Source: Linnemannia elongata (lineage: Eukaryota; Mortierellomycota; Mortierellomycetes; Mortierellales; Mortierellaceae). Taken from it: a stretch of 64,000 nucleotides of DNA. Shown piece after piece: positions 11,314 through 21,571 of the stretch (position 1 is its first letter; each line of letters begins with the position of its first letter). The notes beneath the pieces are model-generated. The model saw only the letters and a list, made by a program, of their open reading frames with translations, searched no databases and was not told where the DNA came from. The stretch is taken from positions 604,150 through 668,149 of the forward strand of contig JAXBDG010000023.1 in assembly GCA_036320915.1 (NCBI GenBank). Reading direction: 5' to 3'. The translations under genes and the position numbers were made by a program.

Positions 11314-11682
11314 TCAGGGAAAAGGGGTCAAATCGTCGTTCAAGCACCCATTTGGATTTTTTCGGATTAATAGGGTCCAGTACCGCAGCGACTCATCCGC
11401 GTCACGATGCCCCAGGACTGTTTCGGTCAGGAGGGGGTAACTGACCAACTCGAGACACGTTTCAAAAAGACTATGGATCTTGTCCAATGTAGCACGATCA
11501 TGGTATGCCGTATGCGCTATCAGTTCTCTTTCCAGCACTCGTACGTCTCTTGCCAGCTCGCGCTTGGTGCCACTGAGGAAATTGAAAAAAGTCCATTTCT
11601 GTGCAGTGGTAGTAATAGCTTCCGATAAAGACGAGATGGAGGCTAAAATATCGCTCATAGTGGAGAATCTAGGCAGGGTCAT
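11314..11682 (-). CDS. Hypothetical helical protein, 122 aa
   Basis: This open frame has balanced amino-acid composition and no low complexity. Two possible starts exist, 11682 (MTLPRFSTM) and 11658 (MSDILASISSL). The product is predicted mostly alpha-helical, with amphipathic segments (SEAITTTAQKW; RELARDVRVLEREL; ATLDKIHSLFETCLELV). There is no signal peptide and no family recognised. It lies alone between two F-box genes and could be a first exon or a relic. Confidence 0.45.
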   Translation of the reverse strand: MTLPRFSTMSDILASISSLSEAITTTAQKWTFFNFLSGTKRELARDVRVLERELIAHTAYHDRATLDKIHSLFETCLELVSYPLLTETVLGHRDADESLRYWTLLIRKNPNGCLNDDLTPFP

Positions 11683-12736
11683 GACGGGATAATAAGGATG
11701 TCAGCTTTATTTAGTAGGGTCCTCAACGCCAACCTTGGAAGTTGGGGTCTCTCTCCCTCATCTGGGAACACAACCGATTCTGCATGCCGTGCAAACAGTA
11801 TTTGATGCAGCATGGATGACCTATTTTGTTGTACTATTACCTTTCCCAAGTCAAGACGAGTTTAACGATGGACGGGTGTTTATTTGAGTAGGGAATGGTT
11901 TAGGAAAGGTTTTCAGAGTCTTGGGTAGGTTGCATTCGGTTTAAATGAGTAGGTTCAGTGCTTATTTATATACCTTCGTGCGTGGCTGTGCACTGTTAAT
12001 TTATCAATAGTGGACATGTTATGCCAAGAGTCTGCCAAGTGTCGATCATACAGAGGGCCACGGGAGTCCAGTCATACAATGGATAACTATTTATTCTTTT
12101 GTGATTCTCGGCGTTTACAGTGAAAGGTCTGTGTTAAAGACTCTGGGATCGGATGGAGTGGGATGGACAGAATGGCTGTTAGTAGCTTCCTCATCTCCTC
12201 CTACTCAGCCTTAGTAAAGAGCACCTCTGTCCCCCAACAGTCAAAGTCAATTGTATGGAATCACACATTATACCTAGCGATCCTCCTTGCGCAATCGATC
12301 TTGTTAATATCGACTGATCATGGCAAGAGCCGTTAGATCATGCCATCCACTATTATTTTGATTCACAGTCCTGCTTCGCCCTCTTCTGAGTAGAAATAAT
12401 AACCAGAGTAGCAGTAACATGAGGAATAGGAGATGATGGAACAAAGAGGGGATCCTTTTATTAAAATCGAGTTTGCGAACTATTAAAATCGTTTTTTTCT
12501 TGTATCGACCTTCTATATCTCACATGTTGCGCCACACGAGAGGGGCGGATGGGTGGAGGAGGCAAATGGTGCTTGAAGTGGATACCGGGGCGATGGGGGG
12601 TGGTCCCGGAGCGAGACAGGCCAAGGCAGTTCTGTAGGAAGAAGTAATGGAGGTATCATGAGGCATTGGGAGGGGGGTATGTGGGCCATGTACATGTACA
12701 TAACGTTTGTTTTGATTCTTGTGCTACGAAGAAAGA
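11683..12736. other. Intergenic
   Basis: No recognisable gene is seen. A pyrimidine/purine-rich segment lies near 12540-12620. Confidence 0.35.
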
Positions 12737-13024
12737 TCAGGGATATTGAGATGGTGACCAATTCGCATATGAGCCATGCCCATGGCCAGATTCAACAACC
12801 ATGGTTACATTAGCAGAATTTTCATTTGAAAGTGTGAAGAGATCCACTCCCATCCTCATCCAAACCGCGATCAGTACTTTTTCTGGTAGGAGCTGGCCAC
12901 TTTCAGGTTTACCATAGATGACTGAGGCTGTCCAAAAACGGTCACGTGCTTTCAATGCCGAATCGAAAGAAAAGGTGAAAGGAATCGGAACATGGATGGT
13001 TCCTAGCGAAGGGAAGGCTCTACA
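12737..13024 (-). other. Unassigned open frame, possible exon
   Basis: An open frame of about 95 codons has protein-like composition (for example SFDSALKARDRFWTASVIYG and LPEKVLIAVWMRMGVDL). Its only ATG near the 5' side is internal, at 12955. It is entered from a TGA, so it would need an upstream splice or be a relic. It ends about 15 bases upstream of... the 3' end of F-box paralog 2 lies at 13039, on the same strand. No family is recognised. Confidence 0.2.
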
Positions 13025-13038
13025 ATTTCATCCGCACC

Positions 13039-14871
13039 TCAAAACTCTCTACTAGGCCATCTAGATGGACCAGCGCGCAGCTTGAGCCAAGGACGTCTCG
13101 CACGAAGCATCCGATACCCCTCACCATCATCCAACAACGAAAACATAACCAACCTCAGTGCCGGTAGGTGGCTCCCAAACCAATCCGCCTCCCTCACCCC
13201 AATCCTCGCCCAGTCATCCCCCTGTGTCCAAACATAAAACCCTCTGAGCTCCCGCAACATGTTCAACCCCGACCATACAGTCAGGTGACCAGCCTTCTTC
13301 CCTCTCACCACATCGTCCACTCCAAGGCCGATAGGCATGCCCTTCCACCCTATTGCTTTGAGATCCAAAACCTCAAGACACGCCAATCTGCCAATCTGCG
13401 CATACAATCTCCCAAGATGCTCCCAATGGCTATGATCCCGCTCTGTCCAAGTCGCACAGCTCGGGTCGTTCAAGTACTGGGGGACCGTCATCATCATGAT
13501 GTTGATCTTCAGGTGCCGAATCCTCGCACAAACCCACTCATCCTCAACAGCATCTGCCAGAGTCAAACAGCTGTCGGCGCTTCTATGATTTTTATGCCGA
13601 GTCGCCATAAAGGTCTCCAAAACTCCGCAGGATGTCAGAACCGCTTGTATCATCGAGCTCGAGATGCAATGATTGCCAGTCAACTCTATCTTCCGGAGGG
13701 TAGCGGAATGTCGGGTCAAAGCAGCCCTCATCTGAACAGTTTTCGAGTTCGCGATATTGCAATAAAGACTCTGCAAGCGACCCACAGGAAGGGCGCTCAA
13801 GATCAGCCCCAGGAGTTTTGCATCACACGTACTTGGAAACAACAGATCCGTGGTAAAACGACACAGTTCGGCCATCAACGTGACAACAGACGAGACGCCA
13901 TCGACAACGCTGTAAAGACCAGGCAACTTCAAAACCTCGACCGTGCGACAACGTTTCAAGAACAGTTGGAGAACAGCCACCAATTGGGCATTAGGCATGC
14001 TGGGAAGGGTCAGACTCTTGAGGCGGAGTAGCGGCGCGGTCATCATAACCAGGGGTCCCTGATGGAAATCCCAATCGCTTTCAACAGGATCCATAGCAAG
14101 TGGTGGATTGGTGCGGTTTATATGCCTGAATTTCAGGGACAGTTGGACTAGCGATGCTGGACAGCTGAAGATGATGGCTTGGAGCACTTCACGCTTCTCG
14201 GCAATGAAAAAGTGCGGCTGTGCCCCCAATCGCAGGGTTCTAAGGTGAGTCAGCTGTGATATTGTCCTGCATAGGTCTCGAACCACTAGAGGAGACTCCA
14301 GGAGCAGTTGCTCACAATCCAGATAGGTCAAGGTCTGGTGATTGACTCGGGCCAGCCATAGATTCCGATGGAGATGACAGTCGAACGGGTGAATCTTTAA
14401 TGGTCCTGGTATCTTTTCGGCGTAGGGAATTGTGGGTATGCGCACCCTGAGACGTTCCAATTCAAGAAGGGGCGGTAGAGGTGCTACAGACGAGGCAGCT
14501 GAAGTACGCATGGAGCCCCAATCCGGATGCAAGAGAGCACTGGTGGGTATTGACTGGAGAGCAGGAGTGATGTTCAAATAAACTAGGAGCGCTTGAAAAT
14601 AGTGTGAAGAAAATTCGGCACCCCAGGCGATAGCGCGGACAAGATCATGATTGTCGGCGAGGGCTTGCAACCCTTCCTGAGAGTCGAGAAGTCGAGACGA
14701 GTAGGACGAGTCCTGGAGTAGGTCGAGTGATTGCCATAAAAGTGGGGAGCAGTTTATGTAGATGGTGCGATTCGTCCTTGCCAGTCGAACGAGGTCGGTC
14801 CGAGAGAGGAATCGTACAAGAGAGGCGAGTAGCTCTGGGATCGCAATGACCCTCTCGCACGCCGCAGTCAT
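13039..14871 (-). CDS. F-box/LRR-like protein (paralog 2), 610 aa
   Basis: The start at 14871 gives MTAACERVIAIPELLASL, aligning with paralog 1; the frame is open 42 codons further upstream. The F-box-like module covers about residues 5-45 (PELLASLVRFLSRTDLVRLA, then SPLLWQSLDLL). Conserved blocks shared with paralog 1 include VVRDLCRTIS, LRTLRLG, IFSCPASL, DPVESDWDFHQGPLV, and near the C-terminus HWEHLGRLYAQIG, ADWFGSHLPALRLV and ARRPWL. It is intronless. The likely role is substrate selection by an SCF ubiquitin ligase, with the substrate unknown. Confidence 0.85.
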   Translation of the reverse strand: MTAACERVIAIPELLASLVRFLSRTDLVRLARTNRTIYINCSPLLWQSLDLLQDSSYSSRLLDSQEGLQALADNHDLVRAIAWGAEFSSHYFQALLVYLNITPALQSIPTSALLHPDWGSMRTSAASSVAPLPPLLELERLRVRIPTIPYAEKIPGPLKIHPFDCHLHRNLWLARVNHQTLTYLDCEQLLLESPLVVRDLCRTISQLTHLRTLRLGAQPHFFIAEKREVLQAIIFSCPASLVQLSLKFRHINRTNPPLAMDPVESDWDFHQGPLVMMTAPLLRLKSLTLPSMPNAQLVAVLQLFLKRCRTVEVLKLPGLYSVVDGVSSVVTLMAELCRFTTDLLFPSTCDAKLLGLILSALPVGRLQSLYCNIANSKTVQMRAALTRHSATLRKIELTGNHCISSSMIQAVLTSCGVLETFMATRHKNHRSADSCLTLADAVEDEWVCARIRHLKINIMMMTVPQYLNDPSCATWTERDHSHWEHLGRLYAQIGRLACLEVLDLKAIGWKGMPIGLGVDDVVRGKKAGHLTVWSGLNMLRELRGFYVWTQGDDWARIGVREADWFGSHLPALRLVMFSLLDDGEGYRMLRARRPWLKLRAGPSRWPSREF

Positions 14872-15095
14872 GAACGGAATGAGTGTGGGAGGTAGGAAAA
14901 GATGAAGAAGAAAAGCAAGAGTCGCAAGCAGCCGCCCTCGCTTTTTACTTTTTGTGAGCCCAATTGCACACGCCGCATTGTCAAAACAGTCACTCATCTT
15001 TTTATTACCTCACTTCAATCAACATGCGTCTACGAAGGCAGCGAACTGCGGCTCTGAGACAACGAATTGCGGCTCTGTCCAACTAACACGACCCA

Positions 15096-15526
15096 CTAGT
15101 CGCATAACATGAGCCCAGGTCGCCTTACTTCAAGCATCTGTAGAGCATCACTACCACTCACACCCATGAATGTAGCCACTCTCAGAGCTGGTAGGTGCCT
15201 CACAAGCCACTCGACCTATTGCTCACCTAATCTCTCCCGGACATACCTGCTCGTCCATGCAAACGATCCTCGGAGTTCCCGCGGCCTGGTCAATCCCGAA
15301 AGTCTTGCCAAATATCCAATTTTTCCCTGATTAGGATCTTCCAGCTCCAACAATCCAGGGAAATATGTCTCGGAAGGCAATGTGATATCATCCTGCGGAT
15401 GTCCTCTGGATTGTCCATGCAGCTGTTTCCTTGGCACCAAGGATCTAAGATAGTATAGAGTCGACCGAGATCATCCCTATGGCAGAGATCGTCTGCCGTC
15501 CACGTCTCCTTGCTCGGGCCGGCAAT
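15096..15526 (-). pseudogene. F-box/LRR paralog 3, C-terminal remnant
   Basis: The fragment matches the C-termini of the two upstream F-box paralogs. GPSKETWTADD and DDLGRLYTILDP correspond to DPSKTWWRGDD and EMLGKFYAQIG. YLARLSGLTRPRELRGSFAW, VEWLVRHLPALRVATF and EVRRPGLML correspond to the terminal blocks. Two frames are needed, so there is a frameshift near 15430. An in-frame TAG at 15216-15218 replaces a sense codon between EQ and VEW. The N-terminal 450 or so residues are absent: homology stops where LINE-A begins at about 15527, and no continuation is seen beyond the LINE. Confidence 0.75.
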
Positions 15527-15585
15527 GTACACTCAATTCCTGCTAAGTGTCATGATTCATGACACTTAGCAGGAATTGAGTGTAC
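15527..15585. repeat. Perfect 59-bp palindrome at LINE-A 5' end
   Basis: Two 29-bp arms (15527-15555 and 15557-15585) are exact reverse complements around a single T at 15556. The right arm is the first 29 bases of LINE-A and runs into its coding frame, so the left arm is an inverted copy of the element's 5' end. This is the kind of fold-back expected from template switching during target-primed reverse transcription. Confidence 0.9.
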
Positions 15586-18500
15586 GAGGATTGCGAAAGC
15601 AACACCTTCAGAACAACAATGCAACCGGTCCATCTAACTTTTTCACCTGGCTTCGGAAAACGGATTTTGATATAATGGCACTTCAGGAAATCAACCTACC
15701 GTCAACACCAACCACCACTGAACAAACCAACTACAATCAATATCTCAACACTCATAGCTCTGTCTGGTCTTCTCACTGTGCACTTCTTCTTCGCGACCCT
15801 GACCTTTCTTTCTCTAACACCTCTTATGCAGAAGAAGGAAGAATTATTGTTACTACTGTCTCCTCCTCATCCACCTCCTTCACGGCCACCTTCTGCATTA
15901 TGTATGCCCCAGCCAACAAGACGGCACGACGCCAATTTATGATGAACTGCCTGTCACTTCCCTTCTTTCTCTCCCCTCCTCCAAAGGCCTTTCTTTTAGG
16001 CGACCTCAACTTCAAACACCACACTCATCCCCGTCCCCACCCCCTGTTTCAGGACTGGGTTGACACTCATCTTGTAGACTGCATCACTCCACCCCACACT
16101 GATCCCAAACCCACTCACACCCATACAGTAAACAAAGCCCGCCATACCATTGATTACATTTTCTCCTCTATCCATTTCCTCTCACAGGTATCTAAATCTG
16201 AGCAACTCTGTACATCTCCCTTCTCGGACCACGATATGCTGGTACTGACACTCTCCCTCACCTCCGCCCCTGTGACAGGTCGAGGGATATGGCGAATGAA
16301 TACCCGGCTCCTCAACAGTGACTTCCTCAAAGAACTCACCGAACACTTGACCGCATTCTCCTCACCACATCCTCACCAAAGCAACACTCAACACTGGGAC
16401 AGAGTCAAGACCGAAATCAAACGATTCTGCATCTCTGCCTCCATCAAAAGGAAACAGGATCAACAATCCGCCATAAGAGAACTCAACATACAACGTCAAA
16501 ACAAACTAGCCCAGCTCTCCCTTGCTTCCGGTGCAACAAAGGACACCATCATACTGGAACTGGAAGCCCTGGAATCAACTCTCCAACATCACACATCGGA
16601 AGACCTGGATGCCTATGCCCTTCGTTCGGGAACTTTGTGGCGTGAACAAGGGGAAGGCAACACCTCCTACTTCTTCCGAGCGATCTCCCAACGCAACAAA
16701 AAACGACTTGTACCTCACTTGCTCAACCCTGCCACCAACGCCCTAACAACCACAACCGAAGAACGACTAAACGTAGCAACAGACTTTTACTCACAACTTT
16801 ACTCCTGTGACTCCTCAGACCAGGATGCGACAAACCAACTACTGAACGCTATCCCCCCTCAGGCAATCCTCTCCGATCAGGATAGCATTCGTCTCCAAAG
16901 GGACGTCACACCAGAAGAGATAGACGACGTAGTGAGCAGATCACCACTCAGCAAAGCCCCAGGCAAGGATGGGTTGCCTTTCGAGCTTTACCGACACATC
17001 CTTCTCATGCCCTGGATCAAGGAACTATTCACCACAATCATCAACGACGCGCTGACTCACGCCACCTTCCCCGCATCCTGGCAGGAGACAGTGATGATCC
17101 TCCTCTTCAAAAAAGGAGACGCAACAAAACTGGCTAACTGGAGACCCCTCTCACTCATCAACTCGGACGCCAAACTATTCACCAAAATCCTTACCCTACG
17201 CATTCAGCCACATATGTCCAAGCTAACAGGAGCATACCAAACCGGGTTCACGGCAGGACGACACATAGCAGACAATGGCTTAGTGCTTACCACCCTTCGG
17301 GAGTACTGTAACACAAGGAAGACAAAGCATGTTGGCATACTACTGGACCAGGAAAAAGCATACGACCGTGTGCATCCCATTTATCTACGACAAGTCTTGA
17401 GACGTTTTGGACTTCCATCAAGTGTCATCGAGTCGGTCGTTCAACTCTTCTTCTCCACGAAGATTGCCCTCAACATCAACGGCTTCGTATCAGATACCTT
17501 CCCACAATCAAGAGGACTCCGCCAGGGTGATCCGCTATCTCCCCTTCTCTTCAACCTCGCCTTTGAGCCGTTGCTTGCCTTCATTCAACAATCCCCAACC
17601 ATCCACGGTATCGAAATCCCTGGTCGCACGGAATCCATCAAACTAGGCGCCTATGCAGACGACCTCATGACCATTATATCCACCACAGCAGAATGGATAG
17701 CATTGGAGAACTGTCTACAGACCTATGGCCGCGCATCCAACGCCAAAGTCAACCTGTCCAAAACCGTAGCCTTCCCAATGGCCCCCTCCTATTCCATTGA
17801 ATTGCAAACTCGACTTGAACAGCTGCACATTCAATGGCATGACCATAACTCCGCCGACGCCTTAATTTACCTGGGATTCCCGATCCCCTTCAACCATAAC
17901 CAGGAACAGGGATTCTGGGACAAGATGCTGAAGAAAATACAGTCAACCATAGCCATTCACTCTTCCCGCTCCCTCTCCGTTCTAGGCCGAGCGACCATTG
18001 TCAATTCCCTCATCCTCTCCAGACTATGGCACCTTTCTTGGGTAGTCAAACCCCCGCCAGATTTTCTGCGGAAAGTGAAGTCCGCCGTATCTAGCTTCGT
18101 GTGCTCCTTCAAACCAAGACCATCATGGGAGGTGATCACTACCCCGAGAGATAAAGGAGGTCTGGGAGTTATTGATCCAGCCATTCAAGGTCAAGTGTTT
18201 CAACTCAAACACATACGCAACGCCCTCGCCACCAATATCTCTTGGGGTAAGGATATCATTCTCGACATCATTCGATGGAAAACCAAAACCTCTCACCGCC
18301 TTGCATTCCTTCTAGCACCTGTGGAGGGACAATACAGATCACTGCTGGCGGGATTCCCCAGCCTGCAACGCTTGGTGACTGTAGCATCCTCCATTCCTTC
18401 CCTTAAAGCACTGGCCCTTGCCGACACTCTGCCCGACTCCGCAACTCTCGCCTCCTCGCCGATCGAATGGTGGTTTGAGACGACGGACACCACCATCAAG

Positions 18501-19388
18501 GCCATCAGACTCCGAGTGGAAGACCTTTTCCAGTTCTCCACAAACGACAATGGGCTCCTCCGACTTGTCAGACGAACGAACCTAACCCCTAAGCTCCGCC
18601 TTATCCAAGTGGAGCTAGGAATCCAAGCCTATCAGGAACGTCGGTTGATGCGTCACAACATGCAACAAGCACTCTCGAACCCCCCCAAGCTCACACAGGA
18701 GGACACCCTGGCACAACGCATCCTCTCCTCAGTTTTGCTACCAAACACCAAGAATCCCATTACTCTCGAATTGGCTACAACTAAACATCTTCGAACCTTT
18801 CTGAGACAGGACACACCGCCAGACCCAAACTCATCAACCCATCCGGAGGCGGGTTCCTTAAAACAATGGCGCCGATTCTGGAGAGCCAAGATACCACACC
18901 GGGCTAGGACCATGTGGTGGAGGTTTAAAAGGGATTGGCTCCCCTGTGGAACTCTACGTCACAAGATCTGGAAGCAGGAACCTCACTGCAGCATGGCCGG
19001 TTGTCGAGAGCGACACGAGGACAAGGCACATCACACCTTTCAGTGCACCCCCAAGTACATTGCGTGGCAAACAATCCTTAAGCAACACACCTCCAAAACA
19101 GTATGGTCGGATGATGATCTTCACAAGGTCTTGTCATTCCAACCACCATCCTTTGATATCAAACCCCAATTCAACATCACTATCCCACAACTACTAGCCT
19201 GTTGCCTTATTGGAATCTCAACAGCCAACACTGTTCTCTTTTTACACCAACACACACAATCAAGCAGTGATATCATCCACACCATTCTACAAGAAATCCA
19301 GAAAACCATAGCGCAGAATAACTTTCTAAAGGCTTTTTAAGCCACAATAAAATCGTACCGAATAAAAAAAAAAAAAAAAAAAAAAAAA
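15556..19388 (+). mobile_element. LINE-A, 5'-truncated non-LTR retrotransposon
   Basis: A single ORF2-type reading frame is followed by AATAAA-like signals (19345 and 19360) and a 25-base poly(A) tract (19364-19388). There is no ORF1 and no 5'UTR, and the frame starts inside the first beta-strand of the endonuclease. The 5' junction is the palindrome described above, and the 3' junction is the poly(A) followed by a hairpin. I see no obvious target-site duplication. It inserted in, or rearranged with, the third F-box paralog. Confidence 0.85.
15576..19340 (+). CDS. LINE-A ORF2: endonuclease-RT-zinc finger, 1254 aa open
   Basis: The frame has no ATG start here; it is open from just after a TAG at 15567. 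An APE-like endonuclease covers about residues 1-230 (ALQEIN; GDLNF near 141; SDHDML near 217). The reverse transcriptase spans about 440-780, with ILLFKKGD near 506, LDQEKAYDRVHP, QGDPLSPLLFN near 649 and the catalytic AYADD near 693. A C-terminal zf-RVT-like cysteine/histidine motif lies near 1137 (CSMAGCRERHEDKAHHTFQC). There is no RNase H domain. The frame is uninterrupted over 3.7 kb, suggesting a recent insertion, but the missing N-terminus makes it non-autonomous. Confidence 0.9.
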   Translation: MSVRGLRKQHLQNNNATGPSNFFTWLRKTDFDIMALQEINLPSTPTTTEQTNYNQYLNTHSSVWSSHCALLLRDPDLSFSNTSYAEEGRIIVTTVSSSSTSFTATFCIMYAPANKTARRQFMMNCLSLPFFLSPPPKAFLLGDLNFKHHTHPRPHPLFQDWVDTHLVDCITPPHTDPKPTHTHTVNKARHTIDYIFSSIHFLSQVSKSEQLCTSPFSDHDMLVLTLSLTSAPVTGRGIWRMNTRLLNSDFLKELTEHLTAFSSPHPHQSNTQHWDRVKTEIKRFCISASIKRKQDQQSAIRELNIQRQNKLAQLSLASGATKDTIILELEALESTLQHHTSEDLDAYALRSGTLWREQGEGNTSYFFRAISQRNKKRLVPHLLNPATNALTTTTEERLNVATDFYSQLYSCDSSDQDATNQLLNAIPPQAILSDQDSIRLQRDVTPEEIDDVVSRSPLSKAPGKDGLPFELYRHILLMPWIKELFTTIINDALTHATFPASWQETVMILLFKKGDATKLANWRPLSLINSDAKLFTKILTLRIQPHMSKLTGAYQTGFTAGRHIADNGLVLTTLREYCNTRKTKHVGILLDQEKAYDRVHPIYLRQVLRRFGLPSSVIESVVQLFFSTKIALNINGFVSDTFPQSRGLRQGDPLSPLLFNLAFEPLLAFIQQSPTIHGIEIPGRTESIKLGAYADDLMTIISTTAEWIALENCLQTYGRASNAKVNLSKTVAFPMAPSYSIELQTRLEQLHIQWHDHNSADALIYLGFPIPFNHNQEQGFWDKMLKKIQSTIAIHSSRSLSVLGRATIVNSLILSRLWHLSWVVKPPPDFLRKVKSAVSSFVCSFKPRPSWEVITTPRDKGGLGVIDPAIQGQVFQLKHIRNALATNISWGKDIILDIIRWKTKTSHRLAFLLAPVEGQYRSLLAGFPSLQRLVTVASSIPSLKALALADTLPDSATLASSPIEWWFETTDTTIKAIRLRVEDLFQFSTNDNGLLRLVRRTNLTPKLRLIQVELGIQAYQERRLMRHNMQQALSNPPKLTQEDTLAQRILSSVLLPNTKNPITLELATTKHLRTFLRQDTPPDPNSSTHPEAGSLKQWRRFWRAKIPHRARTMWWRFKRDWLPCGTLRHKIWKQEPHCSMAGCRERHEDKAHHTFQCTPKYIAWQTILKQHTSKTVWSDDDLHKVLSFQPPSFDIKPQFNITIPQLLACCLIGISTANTVLFLHQHTQSSSDIIHTILQEIQKTIAQNNFLKAF

Positions 19389-19444
19389 CCTCTCCTATAG
19401 CATATCAACCCTTGCGGCAAAAGCGTATGCTATAGGAGAGGTTT
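19386..19444. repeat. Perfect 19-bp-arm hairpin just after LINE-A poly(A)
   Basis: The arms at 19386-19404 and 19426-19444 (AAACCTCTCCTATAGCATA and its reverse complement) flank a 21-base spacer. The spacer holds a smaller inverted repeat, TTGC-G-GCAA. The left arm begins in the last three As of the poly(A). It could be a target-site hairpin, a short foldback element or a terminator-like structure. Confidence 0.8.
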
Positions 19445-21571
19445 GACTGTAGCCTTCTGACTCAAAAGCGCTTCTAGATGATTAGCCGGAATCCCTAGTT
19501 TTTTTTGTGGGCTTTTTTTGTGAGCCAATATTGTTGTAATGTAGTAAGGCAATGGTGGGCATTCAGTGATGGTTCGGCGTGAGAAGAATGGGGAGCGGAA
19601 AGTGAAAGAGGATGGCAGTGTTACACAGCAATAGGCTGACCAGCCAATGTTTTCCATTCCTTCGGCAGTTCTAGAAGGAACGTGCGAATTGTAAGTTGGA
19701 AAGAAACCCCTCATTGTTTTTGTATGTTTTCCACCGTACCATTCAGTGACGACCAACGTATGGTACAGCGTGAGAAGTATGGAGAAAATGCGAATTGTAA
19801 GCCCAAAGGAAATCCCAAAATGCAAGAGAGTAAATGACAAAGAGTAAACCAAAAGACCACAAACCAGGCACAAGGCAATCCCTATTTCTAGTCTAAGACA
19901 ACAGGTGCGCACCAAAAAAATCGATATTGCGTTTAATAGGTTTTATTTGAGTTAAAAAGAAAAGCCTTGCTGTGTTGTCAGTCTCCATGCTTGTGCAATG
20001 ATCAACCCAATGAATTAAATCAAGTGATGATGCTTGGTGGGAGGCTCTCAAAAGAAAGATATCGCATATTTTGCAAGTTTTCCAGCAGTGTCGAAAACCC
20101 AAAGGAAGTTCAAGAACTTCGTCGCTCCACTTGACGGGCGGTCGATGTTACAATGAATAATGCCGACACTGAAAATGAGGTATATTCCCCATGAGAGCGA
20201 TATCCCTTGTGTGATTTGCACTATGTGATCAAAAATAAAGTATATGATATTATTTTCCATTGCCTTGCTTATCTAGAATTACAGATTATACAAAATATTG
20301 GTATGGTACAAAGGCTTGTTAATATGTCATCCATCCATGACATATTTCCATCATTTTTGCCAAACCATACATACCGGAGCTGGCGAGAAGAAGGGGGCCC
20401 GTCTACAAATCGGATTCCTCACTTCTTAAATAGCTTTACCATTTCGAGTGGAACGTACTGCGCATAAATGATTCTCGATATCAATTGACTGACAATGCAT
20501 ACTCTACATAGGACTGGTCAAAACAAGAAAGCAGTGCGCACAGAAGTAGGATAGTGATCACGGTCGCACAGAGAAAATTTCAAGGGAACTGACGATAAAG
20601 TCGAGGGTACCTTTCCGAAGTGCAGAGCCTATTCTTCAGCTTTCACCCCACCGTCGATGGCACGCTGTGCCTCAACGATCCTTGACAATTTGTCATTTGA
20701 TTTCCCGCGAAAGAATGCTGATTTTCCTTTACACATCGAATCAATTGATCATTGGGCTGAACTTGTTGCATACAAACAAGCAAAAAAGCAACAAGAAAAG
20801 GCAATGAACAGACCCTAGAAACCCTGTTTCTTTTTTTATTTGGTTCTTATTCCCCTTCTTCACCTCTAATCCTACCCTTGTCCAGTTTTAATTTTTTTCG
20901 GTGGTGTAAAATAAAGTAACGTTAAGGTCGAGTGACGACCACATTATCGTGCATCTATCTGTAGCCTCCTCTAGCAGTCACGAAACAGCATCTGCAAAAC
21001 AATCTTAATATCGTGCTTTTCAGCTAAAGCCTTGGATGAGTTTTTCGGGCACAAGGTATCACTATACTCCCACACATCCAAAGTCCACATTCATGCATCT
21101 CGCATCATGCAACAAAAATGTCCTTTTCTATGCATGCGATCGATCGACTATTGTGCACTACAAAATGCTGTGTAAAGACAAGGTGTGTGCGTGTATGTGT
21201 GTGATAAAGCAAGTGAACCTCTTTTCAGTTGAGTAAACATACACCCACTGCGACTAAAACCTGGTAAATATCATACACACATTGAGGGCGTACACAACAC
21301 CAAGAACAGTTATATGACTCTCGAAACAGGCTCCAGACAAAAATACTTAAACCATCCTCGCGCCCATTCTTTTCTTCCCTTTACAACATACATACACTCA
21401 CACCACAATCTCCTCTGCCTCCTACCCTTTTGCTTGAATTCCCAACCACCCTTCATTTGTTCACTTCTCACATTCATATTCTTTATCAATCCTTCATTAA
21501 AGCACCCCCTTCCCTTTCTCTCACTATCTTCAAGTGTTCACTCCCTTTTGTTTTATCCCATCCCTATCGAA
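19445..21571. other. Intergenic, no gene recognised
   Basis: An imperfect internal duplication is visible: CATTCAGTGA, CGTGAGAAG and TGCGAATTGTAAG each occur twice between 19558 and 19803. A minus-strand open frame here is hydrophobic but unsupported. The right part is AT-rich promoter-like sequence for the DUF4238 gene. Confidence 0.4.

Noticed and set aside
19430..19915. 161-residue hydrophobic minus-strand open frame after LINE-A
   Set aside because: It starts inside the hairpin region and shows no conserved motif; an internal DNA duplication explains part of it.
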